From: Cyathus striatus
Lineage: Eukaryota > Basidiomycota > Agaricomycetes > Agaricales > Nidulariaceae
Assembly (NCBI GenBank): GCA_025738555.1
Contig: JAOVFP010000004.1
Location: 1,736,001 to 1,800,000 of the forward strand
Direction of reading: 5' to 3'
DNA: 64,000 nucleotides
The notes beneath the pieces were generated by a model. It searched no databases, had not been told where the DNA came from, and saw only the letters and a program-made list of their open reading frames with translations. Made by a program: the position numbers and the translations under genes. Shown in pieces: positions 22,192-33,725 of the stretch. Position 1 is the first letter of the stretch. The number at the start of each line of letters is the position of its first letter.

Positions 22192-22491
22192 TGTCAGAAG
22201 TAACAAGTGAAGAAGGGGGTGATTGAGACAGAAGAGGATGATGAGAGAGTAAAGCTCAGACACAAACACAGACACTGACACAAAATAGGGAGGAAACTTG
22301 TTAACAACTACCAAGTTACAGAGTGTTTATATACTGAGTGTATCTACCAAAGTCCAACCAAAGTCCTGTAACTAAGGTGACTGACAGCTGTCAATCTGTC
22401 AATCACATATCTGTCAATCACAGAACTGTCAAGTATGACAGATGACAAGTGACAGCTGTCAAAGAAGCTGTGCAACCCAGAATATCTAACA
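22192..22491. mobile_element. Solo LTR, 300 bp, TSD TAGTG
   Basis: TGTCAGAAGTAAC...TATCTAACA is flanked by TAGTG at 22187-22191 and 22492-22496. The empty site is seen at about 16910. The same LTR family occurs in inverse orientation at 24643-25461. Confidence 0.92.
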
Positions 22492-22694
22492 TAGTGTGTA
22501 CAACAAGTACAACTGTTTAGACTTTGACTTTGTCATACAACTTACAAGTGTAGTGACAAGTCACATGATTATAAATATCACAAGACCAAGACATCATGTT
22601 ATCAAGATATCACAAGACCAGCTCAGATTGTAACATTCTCACTTAATGATGGAAACTATAGCCTTCATTAGTGACTCACATGAGCCAGCAGCAC

Positions 22695-23112
22695 TGTTGG
22701 GAAACTAGTTCAGGGACCTGGAAGGGCATAGGCAGGTGGTAAAGCAAGACAAACATAGTGAGCTGAGTCAAGGCTAGGATGGGATTTTTAAGACTAGAAA
22801 CACTAAGGACAGAGCTGAGTGAGCATAGGGAGTCAGGTGCATAGTGTTGTGCATGTGCAAGCCAGAAGTGGCATGAACATTCATGCATCAACAAGTTCAC
22901 TGGTATTTCCAAGAACATGCACATTGTAGAATACATCATGTAGAATTATGTAGAATATTGTAGATATATTAACTAGTATAAAATTACAATGAAATTGTAT
23001 GTACATTAAGAGTGAATCTATTCCCCCTTTCCTTACTCCTAATATTGTGTGAATCTGAGTCACTGTTACCTGCATGCCTTTGGTAAGTACTATTTATTTA
23101 GGTACTATTACA
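22695..23112 (+). repeat. copia 5' LTR, 418 bp
   Basis: TGTTGGGAAAC...TATTACA. Contains TGTAGAATATTGTAGAT motifs. The 3' end is set by the primer site that follows; the 5' end by the TGTTGGG start. Confidence 0.65.
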
Positions 23113-23113
23113 A

Positions 23114-23127
23114 TAGGTTATGGGCCC
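23114..23127 (+). promoter_or_regulatory. Primer-binding site for a half-tRNA (initiator Met)
   Basis: AGGTTATGGGCCCC directly follows the LTR. It is complementary to the anticodon-loop region of initiator tRNA-Met, as in Drosophila copia, which uses a cleaved tRNA-iMet fragment as primer. Confidence 0.65.
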
Positions 23128-24642
23128 CACCCTACAGTAACTAAAGACTAGAATACATACTTTTACCCCCTGTACTTCCTGAGCACTACTAAGTCAAAAT
23201 GTCGAACTCCACATCATCTGACTCCACTCCATCAAGCCTTTACCACATCAAGCTTCTTTGAGAAGACAATTGGTTACCATGGAAGCACCATATTACGAGC
23301 ATTTTGCATGACTGAAATCTCTTGAAATATGCTGAAGGTACCTTAAGCAAGCCAAAAGAGAAATCCTCAAAGGAAAGCTCATCAGATGAAGCAACTGAAA
23401 AGGTAAAGAAGGAATATGAGAAAGAGTTAGAGACATGGATAGATGGTGACACATGAGCACAAACTCAAATAGAGCTTACCTTGAGTGACTCACAGATGAT
23501 ACACATCATGGGAGCCAAGACTGCCACACAAATGCAGGCCCAGTTGAAGACTGTGAAGGAGCTGCAAGGTAAGATGGGTATTATCTCAGCACATAGGTGT
23601 TTGTATCACACTATAGCTGAAGAAGGAATGGATATTAGTACACATATCATGGAACTGAGAAGAATTCAGGAAGAGCTTCACTTACTTGGTAGCTTAATTG
23701 AAGATGATGAATTTACAATGATTTTAATTGCTTCTCTTCCAGAGTCTTGGGACCAGTTTACCACTGCATATCTAGGAGCAAATACTTCTGTGAGTAAGTC
23801 TAAGTCAGATGATAAATCAACAGAGGACAGTACCACAAAGGAGAAATTATGGTCTTTGACTTCCTTCAAGCTTATTTCCTTAATTCTTGAGGAAGACTGC
23901 TGTTGGAAGGAGAAGCTTGGCCAGAATGCAAATGATATTGTGATGCAGGCTCAAATATTGAAATCAAAGCTGCAGGACAAGTCGAAAATTGAATGTTATA
24001 ATGGCCACAAGACAGGGCACACTCAGGATGAGCGTTGGTTGAAAGGTGGTGGATCAAAGATAAAGGGCTGTGTTGAAAAAAGTGGAAAGGCAGCGGTAGC
24101 AACTGTGCCAACCAGGCTGAATCATTGGGAGCAAATACAGACCTAAAGGATGCAGCATATAATTGTGGTGGGTACAATTCTGATAAAAATTCGAAATTGG
24201 AGGACAGAACTTACCTTAACAATGGACAGTTTTCTAGTGAGATATCATGAGATACTTGGCTCACAGATTCTGGAACAACATTGCATATTTGTAATGACTG
24301 TAATGCCTTTGTAAATTTTGAGCCGCTGATGTTGAAATCAATTAAAGGCATTGGAAATACATCCATTAAGGCCCTAGGACAAGGTACAATTGAGTTAGAG
24401 TGTCAAATAGAAGGAAAAATTGTCACTAACCATTTACAGAATGTATTGTATGCACCAAATGCAAACAATAACCTGCTTTCAGTTGGTAGACTTAATAGAG
24501 CAGGGTTTGGAAGTGTTCTAGGACAAGGTAAAATCAGATTTATTGACCAGTCTAATCACATTTTAGCCACAGGAACACTTACAGGACAAAATTTATATAT
24601 CATGAATGCAAAGGTGAAGGTCCAGGATGCCAGTGAGCAAGC

Positions 24643-25461
24643 TGTTAGATATTCTGGGTTGCACAGCTTCTTTGACAGCTGTCACTTGTCACCTGTCATA
24701 CTTGATAGTTCTGTGATTGACAGATTGACAGCTGTCAGTTACCTTAGTTACAGGACTTTGGTTGGACTTTGGTAGACACACTCAGTATATAAACACTCTG
24801 TGTTACAATTTTTCTTTATTTTCTTTTGTTTACAATTAGTTTACTTTGACATGTTTGGCACAACCATCGATGCCAAACATCTTTACATTTACACAGCTTT
24901 ATTTATACTTTTGACTCATAATGACTACATGTAAGTCATTACTTATTTATACTTACTTTTCTCATACTCCTGATTCTTTATGACTCCCTTCAAGTCATTG
25001 TACTATACTTACTTTATTTTCACACTTCTTTACTGTGCCTTATTAATGCACAGTTACTTACATACATACTTTGACTCATACTTATCTATTATTAGTATGA
25101 ACTAGTTTGTATTTAAACAGTAGGAACTTGGGCTGTAGAGCTCAAGCTTCAGCTTAAAGAATACTACTTGATTCTTACTCAACTTTGATACTTAAGTTTT
25201 CAACTTAAAGTCTCTTGTCTTGTAACGAGACTACTTTGAAACTGATTTAACTTGTTCTTTGGATCAGTTAAGTCACGTGACTTTTGACTTGTATGATTTC
25301 ACAGACTTCGGTCTAAACAAATCGTAACACTCTGTAACTTGGTAGTTGTCAACAAGTTTTCCTCCCCATTTTGTGTCTGTGTCTGTGTTTGTGTCTGAGT
25401 CTTACTTTCTCATCATCCTCTATTCTCTCAATCACCCCTCTTATTCTTGTTACTTCTGACA
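24643..25461. mobile_element. Solo LTR (about 285 bp net) holding another solo LTR
   Basis: TGTTAGATATTC...TTCTGACA, the inverse of the LTR at 22192-22491, inserted between copia codons. AAGC flanks both ends (24639-24642 and 25462-25465). Removing it rejoins the copia reading frame. Confidence 0.85.
24801..25329. mobile_element. Nested solo LTR, 529 bp, TSD CTCTG
   Basis: TGTTACAATTTTTC...TCGTAACA inside the previous LTR, flanked by CTCTG at 24796-24800 and 25330-25334. The copy of the host LTR at 22192 shows the empty site. Confidence 0.92.
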
Positions 25462-26209
25462 AAGCTAACATAGCAGTAGCACCTGTAGACACATGGAATT
25501 CACTTCATAAGAAGTATGAACACCTAGAGATTACAGGACTTGAGAAACTCATTAGGAAAGGGCTAGTAAATGGACTTACAATTGATCCAAACAGTCCACC
25601 ATTTATTCAGTGCACATCTTGCATACAGGCAAAAAAAAGTCATCAGAAATACCCTAAGGAGGCCAAAAACCAATCTGAGACACCTGGAGAACTCACCCAC
25701 AGCAATGTATGGGGTTCAGCTTGTGTACAGTCAGTAGGAGGCTCTGCATATTATATATCTTTCACAGACAATGCAACATGACAATGCACTGTGCTGTTCA
25801 TGGGGAGGAAGTCAGGAGCAGGTGATGAGTTGAGGGGGTATCTTGCCTATGTTGAAAACAAGTTCAAACATTGTCACAAGACCCTCAGAGTTGACGATGG
25901 AGGTGAGTATATCAATAAGAAGGTAAAGGACTGGTGCAGCATGAAGGGAATTGAGTGAGGTGTGTCAGCCAAATTTATCATTTAACCTCAATGTTTTATG
26001 ATATAAAATATCATAAAATGTTGAGGTTAAATGAGTACAGATTACTCATAAAAACTCATTACTTTGTGCTTCTTACTATTATTACAATTGTATTATGTGT
26101 ACTCATAAGTACTCATTACTTCACATTCCCTATTGTTATTGTAATACTATTATATGTACTCATAAGTACTCATTACTTTATATTTCCTATTGTTATTGTA
26201 ATACTATTA

Positions 26210-27003
26210 AGGTAGGGGCAGTACATACTCATCTAATGTCACGTGAAAAAGCGTGATTCTGCATGACAAACCAAAGAAATCTTGTTCACAATTCACAATG
26301 AAACATTCTACAAATTATAAGACCACCAAATTTATATATTTCTGTCTACCTACCTTGCAGTGGATTTTGATTTTTCTCAGTAATGATGTGGAAAGCATGA
26401 ACTATCAGACAAGGTTAAATATGTGCACATTGGTACATGGTGAAGCTGTTGTGAGGCTGTATACATAGATTGACTAGGACATTTGGATGTAAGCCCACAT
26501 AAAGGATGAACATTAAATTAGAGTTTGGATAAGTTATTGGATATATAAATCAGAAATACAAAGCTAAGAACTCAATACAAATGTCAGAAACATATTTGTA
26601 TTGCTCAGGTTTGAATAGAATTTGCATCCAGCTTGGATAGCATGAAAATATCGCCACCACCATATTCTTTGAACTTCCTGAATCTATTTTGAAAGAACTA
26701 CTGAAAGAAAACATATTCACTGTAGTTTCCTAATGAAATCCTACTTGAATCCTACAACTCTAGCTTGGTTGAGCTCAGGCTTGCACTAACTTTTGCCATA
26801 CCTACTATATACTTCCACACCACCTCTCCATTTACTTAAATATTACAGTATGCATTTCTATAGAGAAAGTGGAAAAGGACAATGACAATGAATGAAAATA
26901 AATGGTTGGTGGTTGGTTTGTAGCGGGAATCCTGCTCTGATAAGTCCTTGTCACACCAATGTCACATCACATGACATTTGATGAGTATGAAATGCCTCTA
27001 CCT
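26210..27003. mobile_element. 794-bp TA-target element in the left arm
   Basis: The ends AGGTAGGGGCA and TGCCTCTACCT form about 36-bp imperfect inverted repeats (continuing TACTCATC...AATGTCA). TA flanks both sides (26208-26209, 27004-27005). The matching place in the tandem unit is uninterrupted in the right arm. No transposase motif was recognised, so it is probably a non-autonomous Tc1/mariner-like element. Confidence 0.7.
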
Positions 27004-27500
27004 TATGTGTACTCATAAGTACTCATTACTTTATGTTTCCTATTATTATTGTAATATAAGTGCTCATTACTTTATACTTTCTATTATTATTAATAGTATT
27101 ATGTATGCTTTTCCCTTATGCATTGCTATTACTGATTACTAGTTGACCTGCGCTTTACATATTTCCCACGCTTCGTATTTGTCACGTTATTCACGCGCGT
27201 CACGCTCGTCACACATATTCCCGCGCTTCGCATTTGTCACGTTATTCACGCGCATCATATTCCCGCGCTTCGCATTTGTCACATACTTCCCGCGTGTCAC
27301 ATCTGTCACATATTTCCTGCGCGTCACGTTCATCACATATATTCCCGCGCATCACATTTGTCACATTCGTCCCGCCCGTCACGTCTGTCACGCATATTCC
27401 CGCGCATCAATTCATCATACATTTCCCACACATCACATTTGTGACAATTTTCACGCGTCACGTCTGTCACGATTCTCCCACACTACGCATATATCACACT

Positions 27501-27652
27501 TGTCACGCTTTAGCGCGTTTGTCACGCTTTAGCGCGTTTGTCACGCTTTAGCGCGTTTGTCACGCTTTAGCGCGTTTGTCACGCTTTAGCGCGTTTGTCA
27601 CGCTTTAGCGCGTTTGTCACGCTTTAGCGCGTTTGTCACGCTTTAGCGCGTT
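27501..27652. repeat. Eight-copy 19-bp CpG-rich minisatellite
   Basis: Eight identical copies of TGTCACGCTTTAGCGCGTT. The right arm has only one, partly CpG-decayed, copy at the mirror position. CpG is perfectly kept in an otherwise CpG-poor region. Confidence 0.95.
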
Positions 27653-27815
27653 TGTCATGCTTTCATGCACGTCACGTGTCACGTTTGTCACGTTCTTTAT
27701 GAGCGTTACACTTTTATGAATGTCACACATTTCACATCTATTTGTCACGCATTTCAAGCTCGTCACACATGTCACGTCTTTGACGCGCGTCACGCCGTGA
27801 TGATCTGCATGCATG

Positions 27816-29839
27816 TCACACTTTTTACATATGTTACATTATGTCATTTTTTTAAATGCATTGCAACTTTTCACAAATATGATGCTTTTGAATCACATTA
27901 GATTTTTCTGTCTGTCATGAGAGTGGAGTAAATATTTAATAGAATAGAGTGAATTATATATGCAGAGGAAACAATAGGTACTTGTAGAAGTGGAGATTGT
28001 AACATGGAAAATAACAATTAGATAGTTATAGAAGTGTGGTAGTAATAAGAAACTAGAATGAAAAATGTAGAGTGTATATGTAGTTGAAGTCTTACCCCCA
28101 CTGACAGAGCATGAGAAATTTGGAAATGGGATGATATGATGTTTAATAATCAGGTCTAGAGATGTAATGAAATGACAAAGTAAAAATGATAATGGTTAGT
28201 CTGGATATGAGAGATGATGAGATGATGATAGAAATGAATATTTTGGAAATATTTAACAACTGAACAGAAAAGGACATACTGAAAGAACTGCATATGGATA
28301 AAAATCTGAAAGAATAGTGAGTATATGTGATTCCACATCACATCAAACTCACATGTCTCAGTCCTTGCATTAACCATTGGTTATTCTTATATCTTCAACT
28401 GATACGACTAACTTGGGTTTACTTTATATTATTAGCAGTAGCACCACTAATGAGAAATATATTCTCTAAGTTAGTTATATTTAGTACAAAGGGGGTATGT
28501 ATTTCCAATATGAAAATAGAACAAGATAACAATTTTGGGTTATTTCTAAAGCTTGGTTTCAGAGACTTCAAGAGCAGTTTCATATAAAAACTCGAAGTTC
28601 TAATATTCAATTCAACAAACTAATACTCGGTACTTCAGATACTAGTCAAAAACTTGAATACTAATTCCAGAATGTTACTCTACTCTGAGAATGGAAGACA
28701 GCTTGTGCAGCACCCACCCTACTTATTCTACCATCCCTAAATTATATACTAAAAATCCTACCTACATTATTTGTAATGGTAAATAGTGTATAGTAGATGT
28801 AAATAGACTGTGTATGCTATTTCTAAGGCTGTTCATATGTTCCCTAAGTTGTAGAGAACCCTCCATATGGTTGTACCTTGTTCCAGAGGTGCCTCAAACT
28901 CTGCAGCATTGGTACTAGCTTGGTACATGTGCTAAAACACATGCTTGTGTTAGTACATGCTTGGTTACAAGAATTCCCAGAGTTAATGGCCTTTTCTGCG
29001 ATGCACATCAATAGTGCATGATGGCATTGGTACTGTGCTTGGCTGTTTCACATGCCATCACCCATGTGGTTTTACACATGTAAGTTATTCTATTATTCAG
29101 ATCTGGATATCAAGGCATGAGGGATACTTCGGAAAGCTACTGGCTGAGCAACAATGGTCTGTATGTTCTGATTTAGGGATATTCCGGAGGGTTCTATACA
29201 ATGGCATGTGGTCTATTGGACTTGGTGCAGTGAATCATCTGAGATGCATGAGAGCAGTACAGTGGCTTCATTGTGAAATAATAATAATTGTAAAAGGAGT
29301 AGCACAACAGCTACTAATAAATTAAAGTAGTGTATTAAATGAGTACAAAGAACTGACAGCCCATATGATACACTTCCAATACCCTTGGTTCGTATCGCTG
29401 AGATACTTTGGCTGGCAGCACAGGCCTCAACCCCAGCCCTTGTACTTGTCCCTTAGTAGTGTATTTTGTAGAAAATACTATAGTTGGCAACTTGGGACTC
29501 ATTCCAACTCTTGTACTCATGGGGTGGTTCCTTGTACAGATTTAAATATAGAAATTGAATAAAATGAAATAATAATCGAAAAATAAGTGTATATTAAAAG
29601 CCAGCATATCACAACTCACATTATTAAATCACATATATGCTTACTCTATATGATTACATGACACTTCTACACTGTCATATGTGTTCACATCTCTGATTTA
29701 TGTTATCTAGTTCTTTTTATATTAGTATCTTTTCATACATATGAAACCCCCCTCCTGTACTTCTCTTCACTTTCTTGCTCAGTGGTCATTACTTGCTTGT
29801 CTATTCTTTAGTTTAGTGTCAACTATGGTGTGAATTGCT
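27816..29839. other. Interior of the inverted-repeat element, left part
   Basis: AT-rich, CpG-poor. No domain recognised in any frame. Confidence 0.5.
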
Positions 29840-29841
29840 TA

Positions 29842-30834
29842 GACACCACAACTTTTGTACAACAAAAATTTCTCATGCTAGAATGCTTCTTTTTCTTATT
29901 CCTCTAGTAAAAGTGATTGTTTTGATGATGTGAGTAAATCCTCTAGAGCGTTTGTCAAAATTCTCAAAACTGAGCGAGTTATATCTTTGGTTTATGGCCA
30001 TTTTTGCTGGACTTCTATATACAGTAGGTATTACTAATCTATTACTAAATATGGTAATATTAGTCATCATATCAAGCGTCAGCTTGACTCAGAAGACTAT
30101 CTGGGATCCTGCGGTGTGATGTATAGCTTTGAGAACTAAAATTGCAAACCTGCTTTTGAGCTTCCCTTGCATCAAGTCCACCCTCATAAGCAGATATCCA
30201 CTGATGAACATGATGCTTCCATTTCCAAATGGTCTCAACAGACACTGATGCAAGTGCTTTTAGCATGTTTTCCTGTAATGTGGAAAAAGTATAATCACAG
30301 TGTTCACAAAGATACCTTTTTACTGCTCCCCAAAAGAACTCAATAAAATTGAGCTCACAGTGAAACTTTGGAAGGACAATGCACAGATGACCTGCTGCCT
30401 CTATGACTTGTGCAGTCCTCCTCTTCAATTTCAAGATCAGTTGATGGTGCTAAAATTGCAGTGTTATCATTAGATTCAGGACATGTGATTATTTGGGTGG
30501 CATGTGAAGTGTTGGCTGATGTTGAATTTGAAGTGTTAGCAACAGAGCATTTTTTGATTTGCTGTTGCCACCCTTGGATTTGATGCACCCAGGTTTGATG
30601 TGCTTGACCCTCCCTTGCTTGAGCAGCAGCCTCTTGTTTTGCTTTTCGAGATTTGCTTGAATGGCCCATGGTGGAGTGCTGTGGTGGTTTGAGTTCAGGA
30701 ATCAGCACTCATAATGACACTGGTAACTATGTTGATGTGGCAGCAAAATGATTAAAAAAACAACGAAAAATAGTTAATTTAATTTCAAAATTTTTCCCAG
30801 ATCAATTTTGCTGTTATACAAAACAGGTGGTGAC
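29842..30834 (-). mobile_element. Deleted Tc1/mariner-like element, about 993 bp
   Basis: The ends GACACCACAACTTTTGTA and (reverse) GTCACCACCTGTTTTGTA are about 45-bp imperfect inverted repeats flanked by TA (29840-29841, 30835-30836). It holds the transposase remnant below. Confidence 0.7.
30072..30708 (-). pseudogene. Tc1-like DDE transposase remnant
   Basis: The downstream frame (30434-30072) carries the C-terminal third of a Tc1-type DDE transposase: LPKFHCELNFIEFFWGAVKR holds the final catalytic Glu, followed by the conserved tail around LDAREAQKQV. The upstream frame (30708-30355) is a short basic N-terminal-like stretch starting MGHSSKSRKAKQ. The two overlap out of frame. The region with the first two catalytic Asp residues is missing, so an internal deletion inactivated it. 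Confidence 0.7.
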
Positions 30835-30839
30835 TAAGT

Positions 30840-31297
30840 GATCTGCACCATACATCATCACCTTCTTTCTTCTTGTTCTCTTTTCAGAAGGACCACTTTG
30901 TCTTTTCTCCTTTCTTGCCTAAGAAAAACTTACTATCATTTTTCTATAGTCATGTGCAGTATTGTCATACAGGGTCTGAATCAATGACTGACTTGTCAAT
31001 GCAAGAGGCTGAATTATACTGCTAAGTAATGAGATATGGGTTAAATGTGGCATCACTGAGTGCTCTTATTCCTTGGATATGAAAGGTACAGAACATTTTT
31101 CATTATAGACCTGTTGGAACCCCATCAACATGTCACAATCATGATACACATGCAAGTATAATGTGCTTGAAATGTATTATACATCTCAAAGATGTGACAT
31201 AAGTAACACTTATGATGTGTGTGAAAGCATGATGAAAGTCCCAAAGACATAATGAATATGATGCATGTACAAATCATAAGGAACAGATGTGACTTAT
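30840..31297. other. Interior of the inverted-repeat element, right part
   Basis: AT-rich; nothing recognisable. Confidence 0.5.
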
Positions 31298-33097
31298 GTG
31301 ACATGCATGCAGATCATCACAGTGTGAAATGCATGACAAATAGATGTGAAATGTGTGACATTCATAAAAGCATAATGCTCATAAAGAATGTGACAAACAT
31401 GATGCATGATGTGCATGAAAGCATGACAAACGTGCTAAAGCGTGACAAGTGTGATATATGTGTAGTGTGGGAGAATTGTGACAGACATGACACATGAAAA
31501 TTGTCACAAATGTGATGTGTGGGAAATGTATAATGAATTGATGGGTGGGAATATGCGTGACAGATGTGACAGGCAGGACGAATGTGACAAATGTGATGCA
31601 CAGGAATATATGTGATGAACGTGACGTGCAGGAAATATGTGACAGATGTGACACACAGGAAGTATGTGACAAATGCGAAGCGCGGGAATATGTGTGACGA
31701 GCGTGACGCGCGTGAATAACATGACAAATGCGATGCGTAGGAAAAATACGAGGCGCGGGAATATGTGTGACGAACGTGACGCGCGTGAATAACGTGACAA
31801 ATACGAAGCGTGGGAAATATGTAAAGCGCAGGTCAACTAGTAATCAGTAATAGCAATACATAAGGGAAAAGCATACATAATACTATTAATAATAATAGAA
31901 AGTATAAAGTAATGAGCACTTATGAGTACACATAATAATAATACAATAGCAATAGGAAACATAAATTAATGAGTACTTATGAGTACACATACTAGTATTA
32001 CAATAATAATATGAAATATAAAGTAATGAGTACTTATGAGTATGCATATTACTATTACAATAACAATATGTAATGAGTACTTATGTCACGACTGTGCCCC
32101 TAGCCTGACTTGGTGGCAGAGTATGAGAGAGTGACTGTGGAGAAACAAGGGGTGAGAAATAGACGAAGGCGGAGAACGATAACTCAGGGGGTAGGACTTT
32201 GGCTTCAGCTTATGTGCTGCGCCCCTGGGATTCCCGGTCCTGGATTTCGGAGTAAGGGCGAGCCCTTCGGAGAAGACGAGAGACGAAGGGATGAGAGATG
32301 TAACTCAAGTCAGACTGAAGGGTGAGGACATAGTTTAATACAAAACTGAAGGCTAAGTACAAATCGAGTACTACTTAAATACTAGAGACTCAGAGTAAGT
32401 AAAGGCCGCTGGCCAAGGCCAGTGGAGAAGTACGGTCAGGGTAGGCGTACATAGAATGAAGACTATAACTAATTAAACATAATAAAACACGTCAGAGAAG
32501 TGAGTGCGTATGGTGGTGTAAAGTAAAACTGATAGTGGCGCACTTAAGAATGATAAGTGACTCACTATGAGATGTATACTACAATACTGAGGGGATAGCT
32601 CAGTAGAATGGAAGAAAGGAAACGAGAGTAATCTATGTACAGTAATCAATAAGTAATATTAAGAATATAATCAAAGTCCGGAGTAAACAAAGGGAAAGGC
32701 AGAGTAAGAGCATAGGGGTCCAGAGGTAGATGATGCGGGATATGACAACTTATGAGTACACATAATAGTATTATAATAACAATAGGAAACATAATGTAAT
32801 GAGTACTTATGAATATGCATTATAGTATTACAATAATAATAGGAAACATAAAGTAATGAGTACTTATGAGTACACATAATAGTATTACAATAACAATAGA
32901 AAATATAAAGTAATGAGTACTTATGAGTACATATAATAGTATTACAATAACAATAGGGAATGTGAAGTAAAGAGTACTTATGAGTACACATAATACAATT
33001 GTAATAATAGTAAGAAGCACAAAGTAATGAGTTTTTATGAGTAATCTGTACTCATTTAACTATCATAAAACGTCGAGGTTAAATGATAAATTTGGCT
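31298..33097 (-). repeat. Right arm of the inverted-repeat element
   Basis: Reverse complement of the left arm: the GTCAC array at about 31300-31840, now largely converted to TG/CA except near its outer side, then the AT-rich tandem units at 31880-32083 and 32753-33050, and the terminal ATGATAAATTTGGCTGACA. Confidence 0.85.
32084..32747. mobile_element. Young solo LTR, 664 bp, TSD ACTTA
   Basis: TGTCACGACTGTGCCCC...GATATGACA flanked by ACTTA (32079-32083, 32748-32752). CpG is preserved, so it is a late insertion. Shares the GGCTTCAGCTTATGTGCTGC block with the other Ty3-type LTRs. Confidence 0.93.
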
Positions 33098-33725
33098 GAC
33101 ATGCCTCACATTTGTACTATTTATAACATGTGCAAATTCATACTACTAACCATTTTTAAACACATAGTATTTGCAAACCTCCACTACAAATTTAACAATA
33201 CTTTACTTGATATCATTGTTAGTGAGAAATTGAATCTTAGATGCGCTGTGTGTGCAGGTGTGTGTGGTGCTGAGGGGAGGACAAGCTTTGGAGGCCAGCA
33301 CCTCAAGCCACCTCCCACTGGATTGACATTTATTTGGCTGAGCAGTGGATTTTCTGCTACTTCATTAGTGGATGTGCATACATGAGCTCATCTTTGGGCC
33401 AATTGGAGGAGAAAATATGGTTCCCAGAAAGTAGCACCAGATCTTGTTCTTTAAGTCTATGAAGTTATCTTGCACTTTAGTTAGTATTTTCTACTAAAAT
33501 TTGCTTAAAAGCCTAATTTTCATTATGGTAAATTCCTGGAATGCTTATCAACACTTAGCATGTTCACAATAGGCCATATAAGCACATTTAAGTTCAAATT
33601 ACTTGATATCAGTAACATTTGGACACAGGTAAACCTTAGTATTACTAATTTCACTAATTTAGCTGATGGGGATTTTCCTGATGATGTTGTCATGTTAACA
33701 GTTATTAATAAATGGTCTCATTGTC
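33098..33725. other. Unassigned DNA between repeat element and duplication copy 3
   Basis: No recognisable gene. The copia integrase interrupted at 25963 does not resume here. Confidence 0.5.

Larger units (their letters stand above)
8865..22635 (+). mobile_element. Element A: decayed Ty3-like chromovirus, nested
   Basis: The ends are TGTTACA...TGTAACA, with flanks CTCTC (8860-8864) and TTCTC (22636-22640), a 4/5 match to a TSD. The 5' LTR is split by the insertion 9230-16838. The 3' LTR holds two solo LTRs. The internal region has lost gag, protease and the start of RT; the rest of pol runs 17028-19678 on plus, followed by an extra ORF (19729-21072). CpG is strongly depleted. Confidence 0.8.
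21109..22635 (+). repeat. Element A 3' LTR with two nested solo LTRs
   Basis: Begins TGTTACACTTTCTCAC and ends GATTGTAACA. Without the insertions at 21125-21791 and 22192-22491, and their TSDs, it is about 550 bp. Confidence 0.8.
22695..25963 (+). mobile_element. 5' part of a Ty1/copia element
   Basis: Consists of the 5' LTR, a primer site, Gag, protease and the first part of integrase. It is cut at about 25963 by the long-inverted-repeat element. RT, RNase H and the 3' LTR do not reappear in the window. CpG-poor, with TGA stops. Confidence 0.85.
23199..25963 (+). pseudogene. copia Gag-protease-integrase remnant
   Basis: The Gag frame starts at the ATG near 23199. It shows the retrotran_gag segment (LTLSDSQMIHIMGAKTA at about 23481, then the GSLIEDDEFTMILIASLPESW region). 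The zinc knuckle near 23990 has lost two cysteines. Protease is recognisable by TWLTDSGTTLHI near 24253 and runs to about 24640. After an inserted solo LTR the frame resumes at 25462 with the GAG-pre-integrase region (WNSLHKKYEHLEITGLEKL), the zinc-binding CTSCIQAKK, and the start of the integrase core (VDDGGEY). Several internal TGA stops show decay. Everything after about 25963 is missing. Confidence 0.85.
25964..27815 (+). repeat. Left arm of the inverted-repeat element
   Basis: Contains about five copies of an AT-rich unit built on GTACTCATAAGTACTCATTA, a 794-bp insertion (26210-27003), and a CpG-rich array (27160-27800) of GTCAC-type units. It includes a 24-bp palindrome near 25990 that the right arm lacks. 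Confidence 0.85.
25964..33097. mobile_element. Element with kilobase-long inverted arms, non-autonomous
   Basis: The outer ends are perfect inverted repeats starting TGTCAGCCAAATTTATCATT. The left arm (to about 27815) and the right arm (from about 31298) match for their full lengths once later insertions are removed: about 56-bp AT-rich tandem units outside, CpG-rich GTCACG arrays inside. The 2-kb interior has no recognisable transposase of its own. The left end interrupts the copia integrase frame. A clear TSD was not found. The superfamily is unknown to me. Confidence 0.7.

Noticed and set aside
25955..25975. Continuation of the copia integrase (GVSA) into the inverted-repeat element
   Set aside because: The same bases belong to the terminal inverted repeat mirrored at 33090, and no integrase follows. 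The three-residue match is likely chance.
27143..27551. Open frames in the GTCACG arrays (and mirror frames at 31362-31836)
   Set aside because: The repeat peptide (Ser/His/Thr/Cys/Arg) follows from the DNA unit. CpG-rich arrays keep frames open without coding.
27501..27652. CRISPR-like array
   Set aside because: The 19-bp units are head-to-tail with no spacers and the organism is a fungus.
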